DNA of 64,000 nt from Galbula dea (taxonomy: Eukaryota > Chordata > Aves > Piciformes > Galbulidae). The stretch covers positions 372,001 to 436,000 of the forward strand of contig VWZX01010825.1 of the NCBI GenBank assembly GCA_013399015.1. Direction: 5' to 3'. The number at the start of each line of letters is the position of its first letter. Within the stretch, counting starts at the first letter, position 1. A model generated the notes under the pieces. That model ran no database searches, was not told the origin of the DNA, and saw only the letters and a program-made list of their open reading frames with translations. Made by a program: the position numbers and the translations under genes. This document shows positions 20,949 to 31,237 of this stretch, piece after piece.

Positions 20949-22846
20949 CTAGCAGAGAACAGTGGAGAGGGTTAGCACTGCAGGTCTTCCTCACACATCC
21001 CTGCTAAACACAGCTGGAAGTCTCAAAAGAAAAGCTTCATGTACTCTGGAATTGGCATAACAGGGTGATGAAGAATCAGCAAAGTGAAACCCTAAGGCTC
21101 CCACGCTGAAGTAGATGACAGCTTTGGCATGGACTTCAGATGGACCTAGGACTTCATTCCAGGTGACTTCAAAGCCAGGGAGTGAATTGAGGTTGATCTA
21201 GAAGCTGAATGAGAAGTCTGATCACTCTGGTTTAGACCCTTTTGGGTTGTTTTGAAGCTCAACATAGATTATTGTCTAGAGAGAATGGGATTCATGTGCT
21301 ACCACATTCAATACTGTGTCATTCATGTCTTGTGCTCCTCCTGCAAGAGGTCCCTGCAGAGTCATTGCTTCTCCAAAGTACTTCACCCCAGCTCCACATT
21401 TCCTACAGCTCCAGCACTCTGTACTTGCTAGGTTCAGGATTTTCTCTGGGAAATATTAAGTTCTACAACTTCCTATCCTGTACTGGGGAACCCTGAGTTC
21501 CAAAGAGCTTCCAAATAACTTGCACAGCACCAGAAGCAGCCATTTAACCTGTCCACAGGCCTTGCTGCCTTCATGACCCATCCTCAAAAGCTGCAAGGGA
21601 AGGAGTTTACCAGCTCTCCTGCTCTAAGGAGACACCATGTTGTCTGAAAAGTTGCAACCTCCAAGGAACAACAAGTTGTAGAGAAGCTGCCAGGGAGCTC
21701 AGCATTTACCAGTTAGCTACACAAAGTAGTTGCCAAAGTAGTTTGCAGCACTTAAAGAAAGAGGAGGCTCTGCAGCACTTCTTGACTAGTATTGATTTGT
21801 TTTAATGGCTTTTACTGCATAGTAATATATCATACACTAGGCAGCCAGGGCTTGATCACTTGCCAGCCTCTTAATTCTTCTCTTTACTACTTGCTAACAG
21901 TGAATTTGCTAGGTCAGGAGAAAAAAAATTTCCAAGTTCACAGCTAATTTTGGCTCAACTCAAAGTGTTGGTTTTAACAATGAAAGCTTTTACAGGTAAA
22001 GCTCCTATTCCTGCTGTAATCTTCTAGTATTTAGAACTCAAGGGATGAACAGTTTTGCATTTGGATAGGATTAGGCCATTGCTCTCTGTCAGTTCTGGCT
22101 TAGAACTGCAAGTGTCTGAAGGCTTAGTTCTCCTAAAAGGAGATTTCTCTTCTCTGGACACAGATGAAGCTGGTAAGTTAGGGGTCTCTGGGCTGAGGGG
22201 AGGGACAGGAGGAGAAGGCTTGGAAAAGCACTGGTATTTTAGTTGACAAAAATGTACATACCTTAGTAAGAAATGAAAGAGCAATTGTTAAAGGACAAGG
22301 GCTTAGGAGTCAGTTTTACACAGTGCAGAAGGTGACAGGTGACTGGTTCATATGGAAATGGGATGTTAATGCAGTTCCCCCCAGCCCATGCCCAGATCTG
22401 CTGTGGGTTGGTTGTTTTACTTGGAGGGGGAGGAGGGTAAATGGAGTGAAGCAAGCTACAGCTATCAGTGCAAAGTCTCTGTTCTCAGAATTGAGATATC
22501 TAGGAACATGATTCAGGGGTTCTGAGACCAAAAAAAAAAAGTCACAGGTGATATTACAATCCAAAAAGCAGATGAAAAGAGAGGGTAAAGTGCAACAAGA
22601 CCAGGCAGGAGTCAAGGCTTCAGGAGAATGCAATAGGAAAGGGTCACACAACAATGTTGTTCATGAGACAGTTTATTGAGTGGCTAAGCTTAAAACTGGA
22701 CTGGAAGAAAAGAAAACAACCTCTTTTGTTTTCATGCCAGAATGAAGAACAAGCAAGATGACCGTGACAGGACATGCAAAGCTAGGCTAAAGGATGGCAA
22801 AAAGAGAGGGCAGAGTATTAGAAATGCAGGATTCCTCCCCACTCAC
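20949..22846 (-). other. RAB6A: RAB6A intron 4 (1898 bp when exon 4 is used)
   Basis: Unique sequence without a recognised repeat. When exon 4' is spliced instead, the intron extends to 23027 and skips exon 4. No CR1 copy lies within this intron or around the exon pair, from 20709 to 24616. Confidence 0.9.
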
Positions 22847-22952
22847 TTGTGATATCATAAACAACAACTGCAACAGTGGAGTCACGAATGTAGCTAGGAA
22901 TCAAGCTCCTGAACCGCTCTTGACCTGCTGTGTCCCACAATTGCAACCGTAC
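22847..22952 (-). CDS. RAB6A: RAB6A exon 4 (Val62, Thr87, Val88 version: RAB6A isoform)
   Basis: Acceptor TTGTCAG at 22953-22959, strong donor GTGAGT at 22841-22846. The 106 bp encode residues 62-96 plus the first base of Asn97. They begin VRLQLWDTAGQERFRSLI and contain the G3/switch II motif WDTAGQ (67-72), whose Gln72 is needed for GTP hydrolysis. Residues 62, 87 and 88 are V, T and V, the defining set for RAB6A. The acceptor is preceded by a U-rich tract. It is the copy nearer the 3' end of the gene. Confidence 0.98.
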
Positions 22953-23027
22953 CTGACAAAAATCAGTCAAACAAGCAAGAGAAAAGAAGGCATTAAGGAG
23001 AAGGTCAAAGGCAGAGCAAATACCTAC
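22953..23027 (-). promoter_or_regulatory. RAB6A: 75-bp spacer between the mutually exclusive exons
   Basis: Reads on the gene strand from donor GTAGGTATTTG of exon 4' to acceptor TTTTTGTCAG of exon 4. A branch-point-like GACTGAT lies about 20 nt before the acceptor, putting it only about 50 nt from the upstream donor. That is so close that a spliceosome would have difficulty joining 4' to 4. This steric arrangement is a known mechanism for mutually exclusive exons; its use here is inferred from distance only. Confidence 0.75.
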
Positions 23028-23133
23028 TTGTGATATCGTAAACTACTACAGCGGCGGCAGAGTCGCGGATGTAACTGGGAATGAGGCTACGGAAACGTTC
23101 CTGACCCGCCGTATCCCACAGCTGCAACCTGAT
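23028..23133 (-). CDS. RAB6A: RAB6A exon 4' (Ile62, Ala87, Ala88 version: RAB6A' isoform)
   Basis: Acceptor CCCCCGCAG ending at 23134, donor GTAGGTA at 23021-23027. The 106 bp encode residues 62-96 with I, A and A at 62, 87 and 88, otherwise the same protein as exon 4. By hand alignment the two exons differ at 28 of 106 bases but at only 3 of 35 codons for amino acid. Exon 4' has 9 CpGs, exon 4 has 3. In mammals the primed isoform favours endosome-to-Golgi transport and differs in effector binding. Using both exons, or neither, would shift the frame. Confidence 0.97.
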
Positions 23134-24452
23134 CTGCGGGGGGGGAGAGAATGAAAACAGCCACGTGGGCACTAAAAAAAGGAGAGAAAGTGTCAAGAAA
23201 AGGTTTACTCTTGGAGAAAAATTCATGAAAGAAATCAAAAAGCTGAAGGAGGAAAGGACAAACTCATGCGGGAGGTTGCGGGGGGACTGGGGGCAGCAGC
23301 AGCACAGGCTCCTTCGTGGCTAGGTCTCTGTGCACTTCTCTCTGCTTTCTCTGTTACTCTTTCCATATAATGCTTCTCTTCCAAAAGGGGAGCAGGAGAA
23401 TTGCTCAGCTTTCCAACTTCAAGGATCAACAAGAAAACTAAAGCCAACCTTCACCTGCAAGCTCTGCCTACACCAGGTTTTCATACTCTGCTGCTGTCCT
23501 TCCTGAGGGCTGACACATAGACCCCTCCAGCAGCCTGCTGGTTGGTGGAAGAAATCAGAGCACACATCCCCCATACTTCTCAAGGAAGAGCCTTCAGCTG
23601 CTGTCAGAGCACTTCAGAAACTACTACTGGAGGATCAACTGCTAGTTTTTACTCTGGAATTCAGTAATGTGCACACAGATGAGGTTGAATGTCTCTTACC
23701 ATCAAGGTTCTGGAAGAAAAGGGTCAGACCTACTAAAAGCAAAAGCCAAGGCAAGGTGTGCAGCTCTGCTATAGCAAGAACATCCAGTCACTAGGGCACT
23801 TCCAATGCAGTTCCACTTAGTGTGGGTTTCCACACCCCCACCAGCTTATGCAGCTCTGCACAATTTCCTTCTGCAAACAGCTCGCTGGCTGAAGTTAATT
23901 AAGAATCTGAGCTCATTTGAAACCACAGGAGTGTTTTTGTTTCAGGAATTAGAGCTGCACCAAGCAAAGAAACAAGGATAATTTGTGGCTAACTGCTGAA
24001 GGCAACCTTCTTTTTCAAGAAGCAGTATTAGCAATATCCAGCTAGCCACTAACTGGCAACATTTAGCTGTTCATAGTTGATCTTTCTGCCTTGTGGCAGC
24101 AAAAGCTGAAGGGGTTAAGCATGATGACCTTCACCAAATGCCACTATGCACCCCTCAAACAATCTGCATCATCTCTTTCTTCAAAGAGGGTGACACCAGA
24201 GCAGCCTCTACCCCTTGTAAAATGGCATTTGGGAGCCCTCCACAGCTGAACCAACCAGAGGAGATTTCCCATTTCCCAGCTCCCCCAGCAAGGAGCTGCC
24301 TCCACAGCACTCATCCCTCTGGAAACAGCTGGCAGACTGAAGGCTCAGTCTGGCCTTCCAAGTGATCTCAGAGCTGGGGGCTGCACACTGACATCAGCTG
24401 CTGAGCCTCAGTCCTACTGGATGTGGAAAAATGCAACAAAACTCTTACTCAC
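23134..24452 (-). other. RAB6A: RAB6A intron 3 (1319 bp to exon 4')
   Basis: The gene-strand 3' end has a run of eight C just before GCAG (G run at 23138-23145 on plus). The rest is unique sequence with no repeat recognised. Confidence 0.92.
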
Positions 24453-24506
24453 TGTTCGATCCTCCAAGTACATGGTTTTGGATAAGAAGTCGATGCCAAT
24501 TGTTGC
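24453..24506 (-). CDS. RAB6A: RAB6A exon 3
   Basis: Acceptor TTCCAG at 24507-24512, donor GTGAGTAAG at 24444-24452. The 54 bp are exactly 18 codons, residues 44-61, ATIGIDFLSKTMYLEDRT. They contain switch I with Thr45, which coordinates Mg2+ and the gamma-phosphate, and the Rab family sequence IGIDF. Phase 0 on both sides. A CR1 copy begins only 110 bp upstream in intron 2. Confidence 0.98.
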
Positions 24507-24616
24507 CTGGAAAAGAGAGGAGAGAAACCAACACCTCTTAAACACAACATCACAACTGGGGGCATTTGCAGCATCAGAATTTAACACCTGCAGCACAACT
24601 GCAAGAAAAAGGTGTT

Positions 24617-24862
24617 CATAGAATCACAGAATGGTCAGAGTTGGAAGGGACCTCAATGATCACCTACTTCCAACCCCCCTGCCTGGCAGGGACACCTCCC
24701 ACTAGATCAGGTTGCCCAGGGCCCCATCAAGCCTTGTCTTCAAAGCTTCCAGGGATGAGGCTTCCACAACCTCTCTGGGCAACCTGTTCCAGTGTCTAAC
24801 CACCCTCATAGTGAAGAACTTCCTCCTAATACCCAACCTAAATCTCCCCTCCTCTAGCTTGC
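24617..24862 (-). mobile_element. CR1 3' end, type C, minus orientation
   Basis: Classic CR1 terminus in antisense: 'catagaatcacagaatggtc', 'gttggaagggacctcaatga', 'cagggacacctcccactag' and on to 'ctaaatctcccctcctctag'. It is in the same orientation as RAB6A, with its 3' terminus facing exon 3. Confidence 0.95.
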
Positions 24863-25508
24863 TGGTTTTCTTACTTTCAGGATATGGCAGCTCTACCTAG
24901 AAATCAAACTCAAGGAGTTTCCTTCATATTCATACCCAGAATCCAAACCAACCAAACCCTAACCAGATACCATAAAGCACAAAACCTTACTAACCTTAAC
25001 CTCAACTTATACATATTAATACTTAAATCCACCAAGACATATAGGGACCAGGAAGGACTTTTATGCATATGACCTAAGTCAGGGTGCCATCAGCCAAAGC
25101 AGGTTATTTGAGCACACAATGTTCTTCCTGACTGACAAATATCTTAATTTTAAGCCTTTTTCCTTAAGGTGAAGGTGGATATTTTCACATCCAACACAGA
25201 TGTGTCCACACCTATAGCCTCCACTATTTACTCAGTGAAGACTACAGCTCCCTGCAGTGTAACTGCATCCAACCATCTAGACACTAGTGGGAGCTTCACA
25301 TGGAACATCCTTACATGTGTTTAAGGCAAAGCCCAAAGCACTCTCAAATGCTATCAAGAGCTGCTTCTTAAACACAAGATCTTCACCCATTTTCCAAAGC
25401 TGCCAGTGAGGGTCAATCCAAGCTCCAGTTTGGAGCAAATCCAATTTGTTTGCAGCAGGAATATGACTGAGTTAACCTGTTGGAGTTACAAGGCTTTACT
25501 GGTTTGAC

Positions 25509-26378
25509 AGGATCCAGCATGGCTGGGGTTGGAATGGACCTCTGGAGATCACCCAGGCCAACCCCCTGCTCCAGCAGGGTCACCCATAGCAGCTTGCCCA
25601 GGGTCACCTCCAGCTGCCTTGGCAATCTCTCCACACAAGGAGACTCCACAGCCTCTCTGCAAAGCCTGGGCCAGGGCTCCAACACCCTCACAACAAACAA
25701 GCTTCTCCTCCTGCTCAGCTGCAACCTCCTGGCTTCCAGTTGGTGCCCAGTGCCCCTTGGGCTGGCCCTGGGCACCAGTGAGCAGAGTCTGGCCCCAGCC
25801 TCCTGCCCCCAGCCTGCAGCTCTTGCTCAGCATGGAGCAGCTCCCCTCTGGGGCTGCTCTTCTCCAGGCTCAGCAGCCCCAGGGCTCTCAGCCTTTCCTC
25901 CTCCCACAAATACTCCTGGTCCCTCAGCATCTCCCTAGCCTCCCATGGACTCTCTCCACTAGTTCCTTGCCTCTCTTGGGCTGGGGAGCCCAGGCCTGGA
26001 GCCAGAACTCCAGCTGTGGCCTGAGTAGGTAGGGCAAAGGAGACAGGGACAAGACCCTTCCTCCATCTGCTGGCCACCCTCTCCCTGCACCCCAGCAGAC
26101 CGTTGGCCTTCTTGGCCCTGAGGGCACACTGCTTTTTCATGGGGAACTTGTTGTCCCCCAGCACTCCTAGGTACCTCTCCATGGAGCTGCTTTCCAGCAG
26201 CTCAACCCCTAACCTGTCCTGCTCCATCAGGTTCTTCCTCCCCAGGTGCAGGACCCTCCACTTGCCCTTGCTGAACTTCCTGAGGTTCCTCTCCCCCAAC
26301 TCTCAGCCTATGCAGGTCTCCCTGAAGGGCAGCACAGCCCTAGCCTGGGTCACCCACTCCTCCCAGCAGGATCCTGAG
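25509..26378 (-). mobile_element. CR1 fragment, type A, minus orientation, long copy
   Basis: 3' end at 25509 ('gatccagcatggctggggtt'), continuous through the type A body to 'tcccccaactctcagcctat' and 'cactcctcccagcaggatcc' near 26378. About 870 bp, among the longest copies in the window. Confidence 0.93.
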
Positions 26379-27502
26379 CACATCCAGCAGCTGCCCCACT
26401 CAGCAACATCACTACAGCCAGGAAAGTGTTCCAAATAAATTGATTTTAAAAGAAAAAACACCAACAGGTAGGAGGTGAACCTCTCCCAGCTAGGATAAAG
26501 AGGTTTACCACCACCTCCTCCCCACTCTCCCTCACTGGAGGAGATTTCTGGTTTTCTGTGTTATTCTGCTATTGTACCCTCACCAATCTCCTTAATTAAT
26601 TCCTTGCTTTCTGCCAGATACTGTATGTGGTAGTAACAGAGAGTGGAGCCAACCAGCCTGGGGGAAAGTGATAGAGAAAACAAACAGCTGCAAATGAATT
26701 GGAGAAAAATAAAAAGGCAGACCTGAACAACCCAAACTAAACTCCATTTGCAGCTAAATAACAGAAACTTTCTTGGCTAGATCAGGACAGTGGCTTTGGA
26801 GTATCAGAGAGGTAAAAGAAAGAGTGGTGGCTCTCAAGAGGACTATGCAGTGATTTTCACCTGCCATCCAGAATTGAGACATTACCAATTCAGGACTGAA
26901 AGGGTAAGGGGGAGGATGAGAAACCTCAAAAAGCTCCAACACCCTTCTGCTCCTGTTTCCCATTGCTGGGGTACAGGCTACTCCTCAGCAGATTGCCTCA
27001 AAGATGCTTTTATCTTCTCTCCTATCTGTCTGATTTTGTTTTACAGGAGAAAAGCTGCAAAGCCCTCTTAGATCTTACACCAGACACAAGTCAGGATCCC
27101 ATCCTGGCTGACAAACTGCTGGAGACTCCAGATTTTCTCTGCTCTCAGCAGGAGCTGGAACATCAACTGCAAAGCCCCAAACCTGCCTCAGCCTGTGCTT
27201 GATGCCATCCCTCCCTCGCCCCCAGGCAGCTGCAAGGCAGCAAGAGCTCTGAAGCTCACTTGTTGCCATAACAAATGTTTTTGTGAGACAGGTGGGAATG
27301 CAAGTGCCATGGAGGAACCCAGCAGGTCAGTGAGACTGCTGCATTTGGATGCTCATGGCATGGGAAATGTAACAGAAAGGCCCAGAACAAAACTTCTTGT
27401 AGGTCTACAGGATGAAAATCTAAGTACTAATCAAGTTGGGAAGTATGGCAGGTCTGTTACTGACAAGCTGTGATGAGATCCCTGAAGAAGCTGCTTTAGG
27501 AA

Positions 27503-27578
27503 ACCCTGCTTTAGCAGGGGGTGGGACTAGATGATCTCCAGAGGTTCCTTCCAAGGACCAACACACTGGGATTCTGTA
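27503..27578 (+). mobile_element. CR1 3' terminal remnant, plus orientation
   Basis: About 75 bp ending 'agatgatctccagaggttcc', then 'cacactgggattctgtaaa', the type A terminus. It is separated by about 60 bp of other sequence from the next copy. Confidence 0.82.
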
Positions 27579-27639
27579 AAATGTCTCCTGGCCCAAGGCC
27601 CTGCAAACTTTAAGAATTGCATGGAATAACTGACAGCTA

Positions 27640-28146
27640 AAGGTATTTGTCCACCTCCACTGGACTGTGTCCAGTTGTGGTCCCCTCAGTCCAAGAGAGA
27701 CAAGGAACTAGTGCAGAGAGTCCATGGGAGGCTAGGGAGATGCTGAGGGACCTGGAGCATCTGTGGCAGGAGGAAAGGCTGAAAGCCCTGGGGCTGCTGA
27801 GCCTGCAGAAGAGCAGCCGGATGCTGAGCAAGAGCTGCAGGCTGGGGGCAAGAGGCTGGGGCCAGACTCTGCTCACTGGTGCCCAGGGACAGCCCAAGGA
27901 GCCCTGGGCACACACTGGACCCCAGAAGGTGCCAGCTGAGCAGAAGGAGAAGGTTGTTTGGTGTGAGGGTGTTGGAGCCCTGGCTCAGGCTTTGCAGAGA
28001 GGCTGTGGAGTCTCCTTGTGTGGAGAGATTGCCAAGGCAGCTGGAGGTGACCCTGGGCAAGCTGCTGTGGGTGACCCTGCTGGAGCAGGGGGGTTGGCCT
28101 GGATGATCTCCAGAGGTCCCTTCCAACCCCAACCATGCTGGATTCT
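27640..28146 (+). mobile_element. CR1 fragment, type A, plus orientation, 3' complete
   Basis: Starts 'gtatttgtccacctccactg', continues with 'cagtccaagagagacaagg' and reaches the 3' end 'accatgctggattctcag'. Relative to 13696-14252 it has a short deletion ('agcagccggatgctgagcaa') that removes the 'ccagaggggagctg' segment. Confidence 0.9.
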
Positions 28147-28831
28147 CAGATTATCTGATGACTACATCAGGAACCCTGAGGCAAAGCAAGACCTGAATTA
28201 TCTTGCAAGTCACAGGCCAGCATTTCAGCTCACTGTCCTACCTCTTCCCTCCTCCAAGTGTGAGGAGCTAAAGGGAGTCATGGCCAGCAATTCTCCTCTT
28301 GCATAACAGGCATGGAATCACCTTGTTTCCTAACATCACAACCAACAGCAGGATTTTCTTGCAGGCTTTTGGTCTTCCTTGACCCAAGACAGCAAGTTCT
28401 TGTTTAAGTCATAAATGCTGCTTTCATGGAAGCAGATCTTGAATAAGCTGTGGAGCAAGAGCTGAATTTCCTAGCAAGCAGCAGGAAACTAATGCACAGC
28501 ACAGATTTTATTAAACAGCAGCTATTTTTACCAACTGAACACCAAAAAAAAACCCCCAGCCTTGTTCAAATGAGAGGTGGTGGCAGCAGCCAGAAGTGCA
28601 TTTAAAATGGATCAGGAATGTCCAATCAAGTTAAGCTACAGCTACCCAAGCACAGAGGCTGATAGACATGATCATTCTAGTCCCTGGCTTTGAGAGATCT
28701 CTCTAATATCCTGGGCATCTGGTTTGACACTAACATGGGCTCTGATTTTGGCTACATTACTGCAGCTTTTATGACTCATTCTTTCTTCCAGCTACAGTAA
28801 AATAGGACATTGTCATCACTGCAGGGGGGGC

Positions 28832-29348
28832 AGAGACCACACCTTGAATCCTGGGCTCCCTTTTGGGCTCCTCACTACCAGAATGCCATGGAGGTGCTGG
28901 AGTGTGGGCAGAGAAGGGCAAGGAAGGTGGGGAAGGCTCTAGAGCACAAGCCTTGTGAGGAGCAGCTGGGGGAACTGGGCTTGCTTAGGCTGGAGAAGAG
29001 GAGGCTCAGGGGAGACCTTCTGGCTCTTTGCAGCTCCCTGAGAGGAGGCTGGAGCCAGCTGGGGCTTGGGCTCTACTGCCAAGGGACAAGAGAGAGGACA
29101 AGAGGAAACAGCCTCAAGTTGTGCCAGAGGAGGCTCAGGTTGGTCATGAGGAACAATTTCTTCTCTGAAGCAGTTAAGCCCTGGCCCAGGCTGGTCAGGG
29201 CAGTGGTGGAGTCCCCACCCCTGGAGGGGCTGGAAAGCCCTGGAGATGTGGTGCTGAGGGCAATGGGTTAGTGGTGACCTGGCAGTGCTGCTTCATGGTT
29301 GGACTCCATGACCTGAAGAGGTCTTTTCCAACCTTAATGATTCTATGA
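28832..29348 (+). mobile_element. CR1 fragment, type B, plus orientation, 3' complete
   Basis: From the 'ctgggctcccttttgggctc' segment through 'gctctttgcagctccctgag' and 'gatgtggtgctgagggcaat' to 'caaccttaatgattctatga'. It is a full reference for the type B 3' end. Confidence 0.93.
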
Positions 29349-30502
29349 CTGAAGTAAGTCAGAGGCCTTTGGCTGAATGACACTAAACCAAGTACATGAA
29401 CACTAGGCATGCATCAGTGAGAGCTAAACTGAAGCTTTCTTGTAAGCCCTTCTGCCTTCTAACTGGTTTGAGTCCCACTCATTCATCCTGCAATCATTTA
29501 GTATGTTATGTCAGACCAGCTGCCCATGGAGACAACATCAGCATAGAGCAGAGAGGGTCAGACCTCCTCAAGAAGGAACTTGGACATAAGCTCCACAGAG
29601 AAAAGGAGCAGACCTGAAAGACATAATACTGTGGGAAAAAGAAAGATTAAATAGAAGAACTTCATTCACATGTCCAAGTAATTACAGTGGGTAGGAATGG
29701 AAAGGATGTTTGCTCCCTTGGGAGCTATGATGTGTACTCTAGCCCTCCTACACCACAGAAGCTTCTCTTCCCCCAGGAGTTATGTGACAACTCTGCATCT
29801 CATTCTACTCAACTTGCCTAGCAGCAGCAATGGAGGAATTACTGAAGAGGCAAGAAAGAAATCATAAAGGGGTAAAGGAATGTAAACAAGCTGCTTGGAG
29901 AGACACTAAGCAACAGAAGAGGCACTGGTTTCCTTGGGTTTTTTTCCCTCCCTCATTACCTCCTCCCCCTAACCCTTTGCATTCACCAGAGAAGAGATTT
30001 TTCTCAGCTTAGTGTATTCAGAACATCAACTGTAACCAAGGCATGAAACATCATCTGCTTGGAGAAGACACTTCATGGGACTACAGTTGTTTTACAGCTT
30101 GCCACCTTCTCAAGCTCATCCTAAATTCTGGGAGTGGGCAACAATGATTGCTCTAATCACACTGAGAACGAAGTGACCTGGTGTCAACTCAAACTGTCAC
30201 CAAGCACAAAGCACTGAGGGGGCTGCAAGGACCAACTGGAATGAAAGACAATCACTGCTTCAGCCCCAAGCTTGGTTAAATAATAAATAATTAAGCATAA
30301 ATAAGCAGTCAGGGGATGAAGACATGCAGAACAAAAAGTTTTGGGCTCTCTGCTCCAGCAGATAGAATAAAATAGTATCCTGAAGCACAGCCAGCCTTAC
30401 AATCTACTGCTTTCTGCTCCATGAGTCCTTGTTCACCACATTGCAGGACCTCCTGCAGTGCAGCTTGCTGCTTCTTGACAAGAGCCAGATGTCTGTTACA
30501 TT

Positions 30503-30860
30503 TCATCTGGAGAAGAGGAGGCTCAGGGGAGACCTTCTGGCTCCCTGCAGCTCCCTGCCAGGAGGTTGGAGCCAGCTGGGGCTTAGGCTCCTCCCAAGGA
30601 AGAAGTGATAGGAGAAGAAACAGCCTCAAGTTGTGCCAGGGGAGGTTTAGGTTGGTCATGAGGAACAATTTCTTGCTGGCAAGGGCTGTGAAGGCCTGGC
30701 CCAGGCTGGCCAGGGGAGTGGTGGGGTCACCATCCCTGGAGGTGTTCAAAAAACCACAGATGTGGTGCTGAGGGCCATGGTTTAGTGGTGAACTTGTCAG
30801 TGCTGGGCTAATGGTTGGACTCAACCTTGGAGATCTTTTCCAGCCTTAATTATGCTATGA
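30503..30860 (+). mobile_element. CR1 fragment, type B, plus orientation, 3' complete
   Basis: Begins 'catctggagaagaggaggct' and ends 'ccttaattatgctatgattt'. Shorter (about 360 bp) and more diverged than the 28832 copy. It lies about 320 bp from exon 2. Confidence 0.92.
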
Positions 30861-31178
30861 TTTTTCCCCACAGAGGCATTAGATCTGTGATGGTCTGGAA
30901 ACAAATGGTGCCATAAAAACCTGGTAGACTTAACCTCTTGAGAAGCCTTTTGAAGCACAGCTCATCCTTACTGCAAGTCACAGATAAGCTACTGGAGCAG
31001 AATCCAGCCCTGAAATGCCCTTCTGAAAGGTTATCAAAACACAAAGATTAAAGATCTTACAGTTAAGTATCTGTAAATGTGCCAACTCTTATCCACAGCA
31101 ATCAAAGGGATTCTTCCTGCAATGGAAGACACAGCACCAGAAGGCCCTTCCAGAAGACAAGAACGTGGCTTGATTTAC

Positions 31179-31237
31179 CTGGTAGGTGTTGTCAAAGCTG
31201 TCATACATGAACCTGGTGATCAAGGAAGTCTTCCCCA
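31179..31237 (-). CDS. RAB6A: RAB6A exon 2 (first coding exon in the window)
   Basis: Acceptor TTTGTAG at 31238-31244, donor GTAAATC at 31172-31178. The 59 bp complete the split codon of Val24 and encode residues 25-43, [19 protein letters not shown]. Gly25-Lys26-Thr27 is the end of the G1/P-loop (GxxxxGKT), with Lys26 and Thr27 binding phosphate and Mg2+; the P-loop start, GEQS, is on the absent exon 1. The next exon upstream must encode residues 1-23 plus the G of Val24. Confidence 0.98.

Larger units (their letters stand above)
24507..31178 (-). other. RAB6A: RAB6A intron 2 (6672 bp)
   Basis: Contains six CR1 pieces (24617, 25509, 27503, 27640, 28832, 30503). The stretches 24863-25508, 26379-27502, 28147-28831 and 29349-30502 are unique sequence in which I see no gene. 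Confidence 0.93.
6115..31237 (-). other. RAB6A: RAB6A gene, exons 2-8 plus 3' UTR (exon 1 lies outside the window)
   Basis: Rab6A is a small Ras-like GTPase of the Golgi and trans-Golgi network. It acts in retrograde Golgi-to-ER and endosome-to-Golgi transport and in exocytic carriers, through effectors such as golgins and BicD-dynein. Coding pieces in the window are 59, 54, 106 (one of two), 112, 94, 67 and 65 bp, total 557 bp. A 208-residue protein needs 627 bp with its stop, leaving 70 bp (23 codons plus one base) for the missing exon 1. Residue numbers obtained this way put the G motifs where expected: WDTAGQ at 67-72, NKTD at 126-129, TSAK at 155-158, and C-terminal CSC for double geranylgeranylation. 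RAB6A rather than RAB6B is indicated by VNSFQQTTKW, EGERKAKELN, MESTQ and PQEQPVSEGG. Confidence 0.97.

Noticed and set aside
22847..23133. Two consecutive exons both included in one mRNA
   Set aside because: Joining them would repeat the same residues, shift the frame (106 is not a multiple of 3) and need an intron of 75 nt.
27647..28306. 219-codon open frame on the plus strand
   Set aside because: It lies on the type A CR1 at 27640-28146. No domain is recognisable and the equivalent frame is broken in other copies.
8243..31237. Processed RAB6 pseudogene (retrocopy) instead of the real gene
   Set aside because: The coding pieces are separated by introns with GT/AG sites, the phases are correct, and both alternative exons are present. 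A retrocopy would be continuous and carry only one version.
8243..31237. RAB6B as the identity
   Set aside because: Diagnostic residues in exons 5, 6, 7 and 8 follow RAB6A, and the duplicated exon with I62/A87/A88 is the RAB6A feature.
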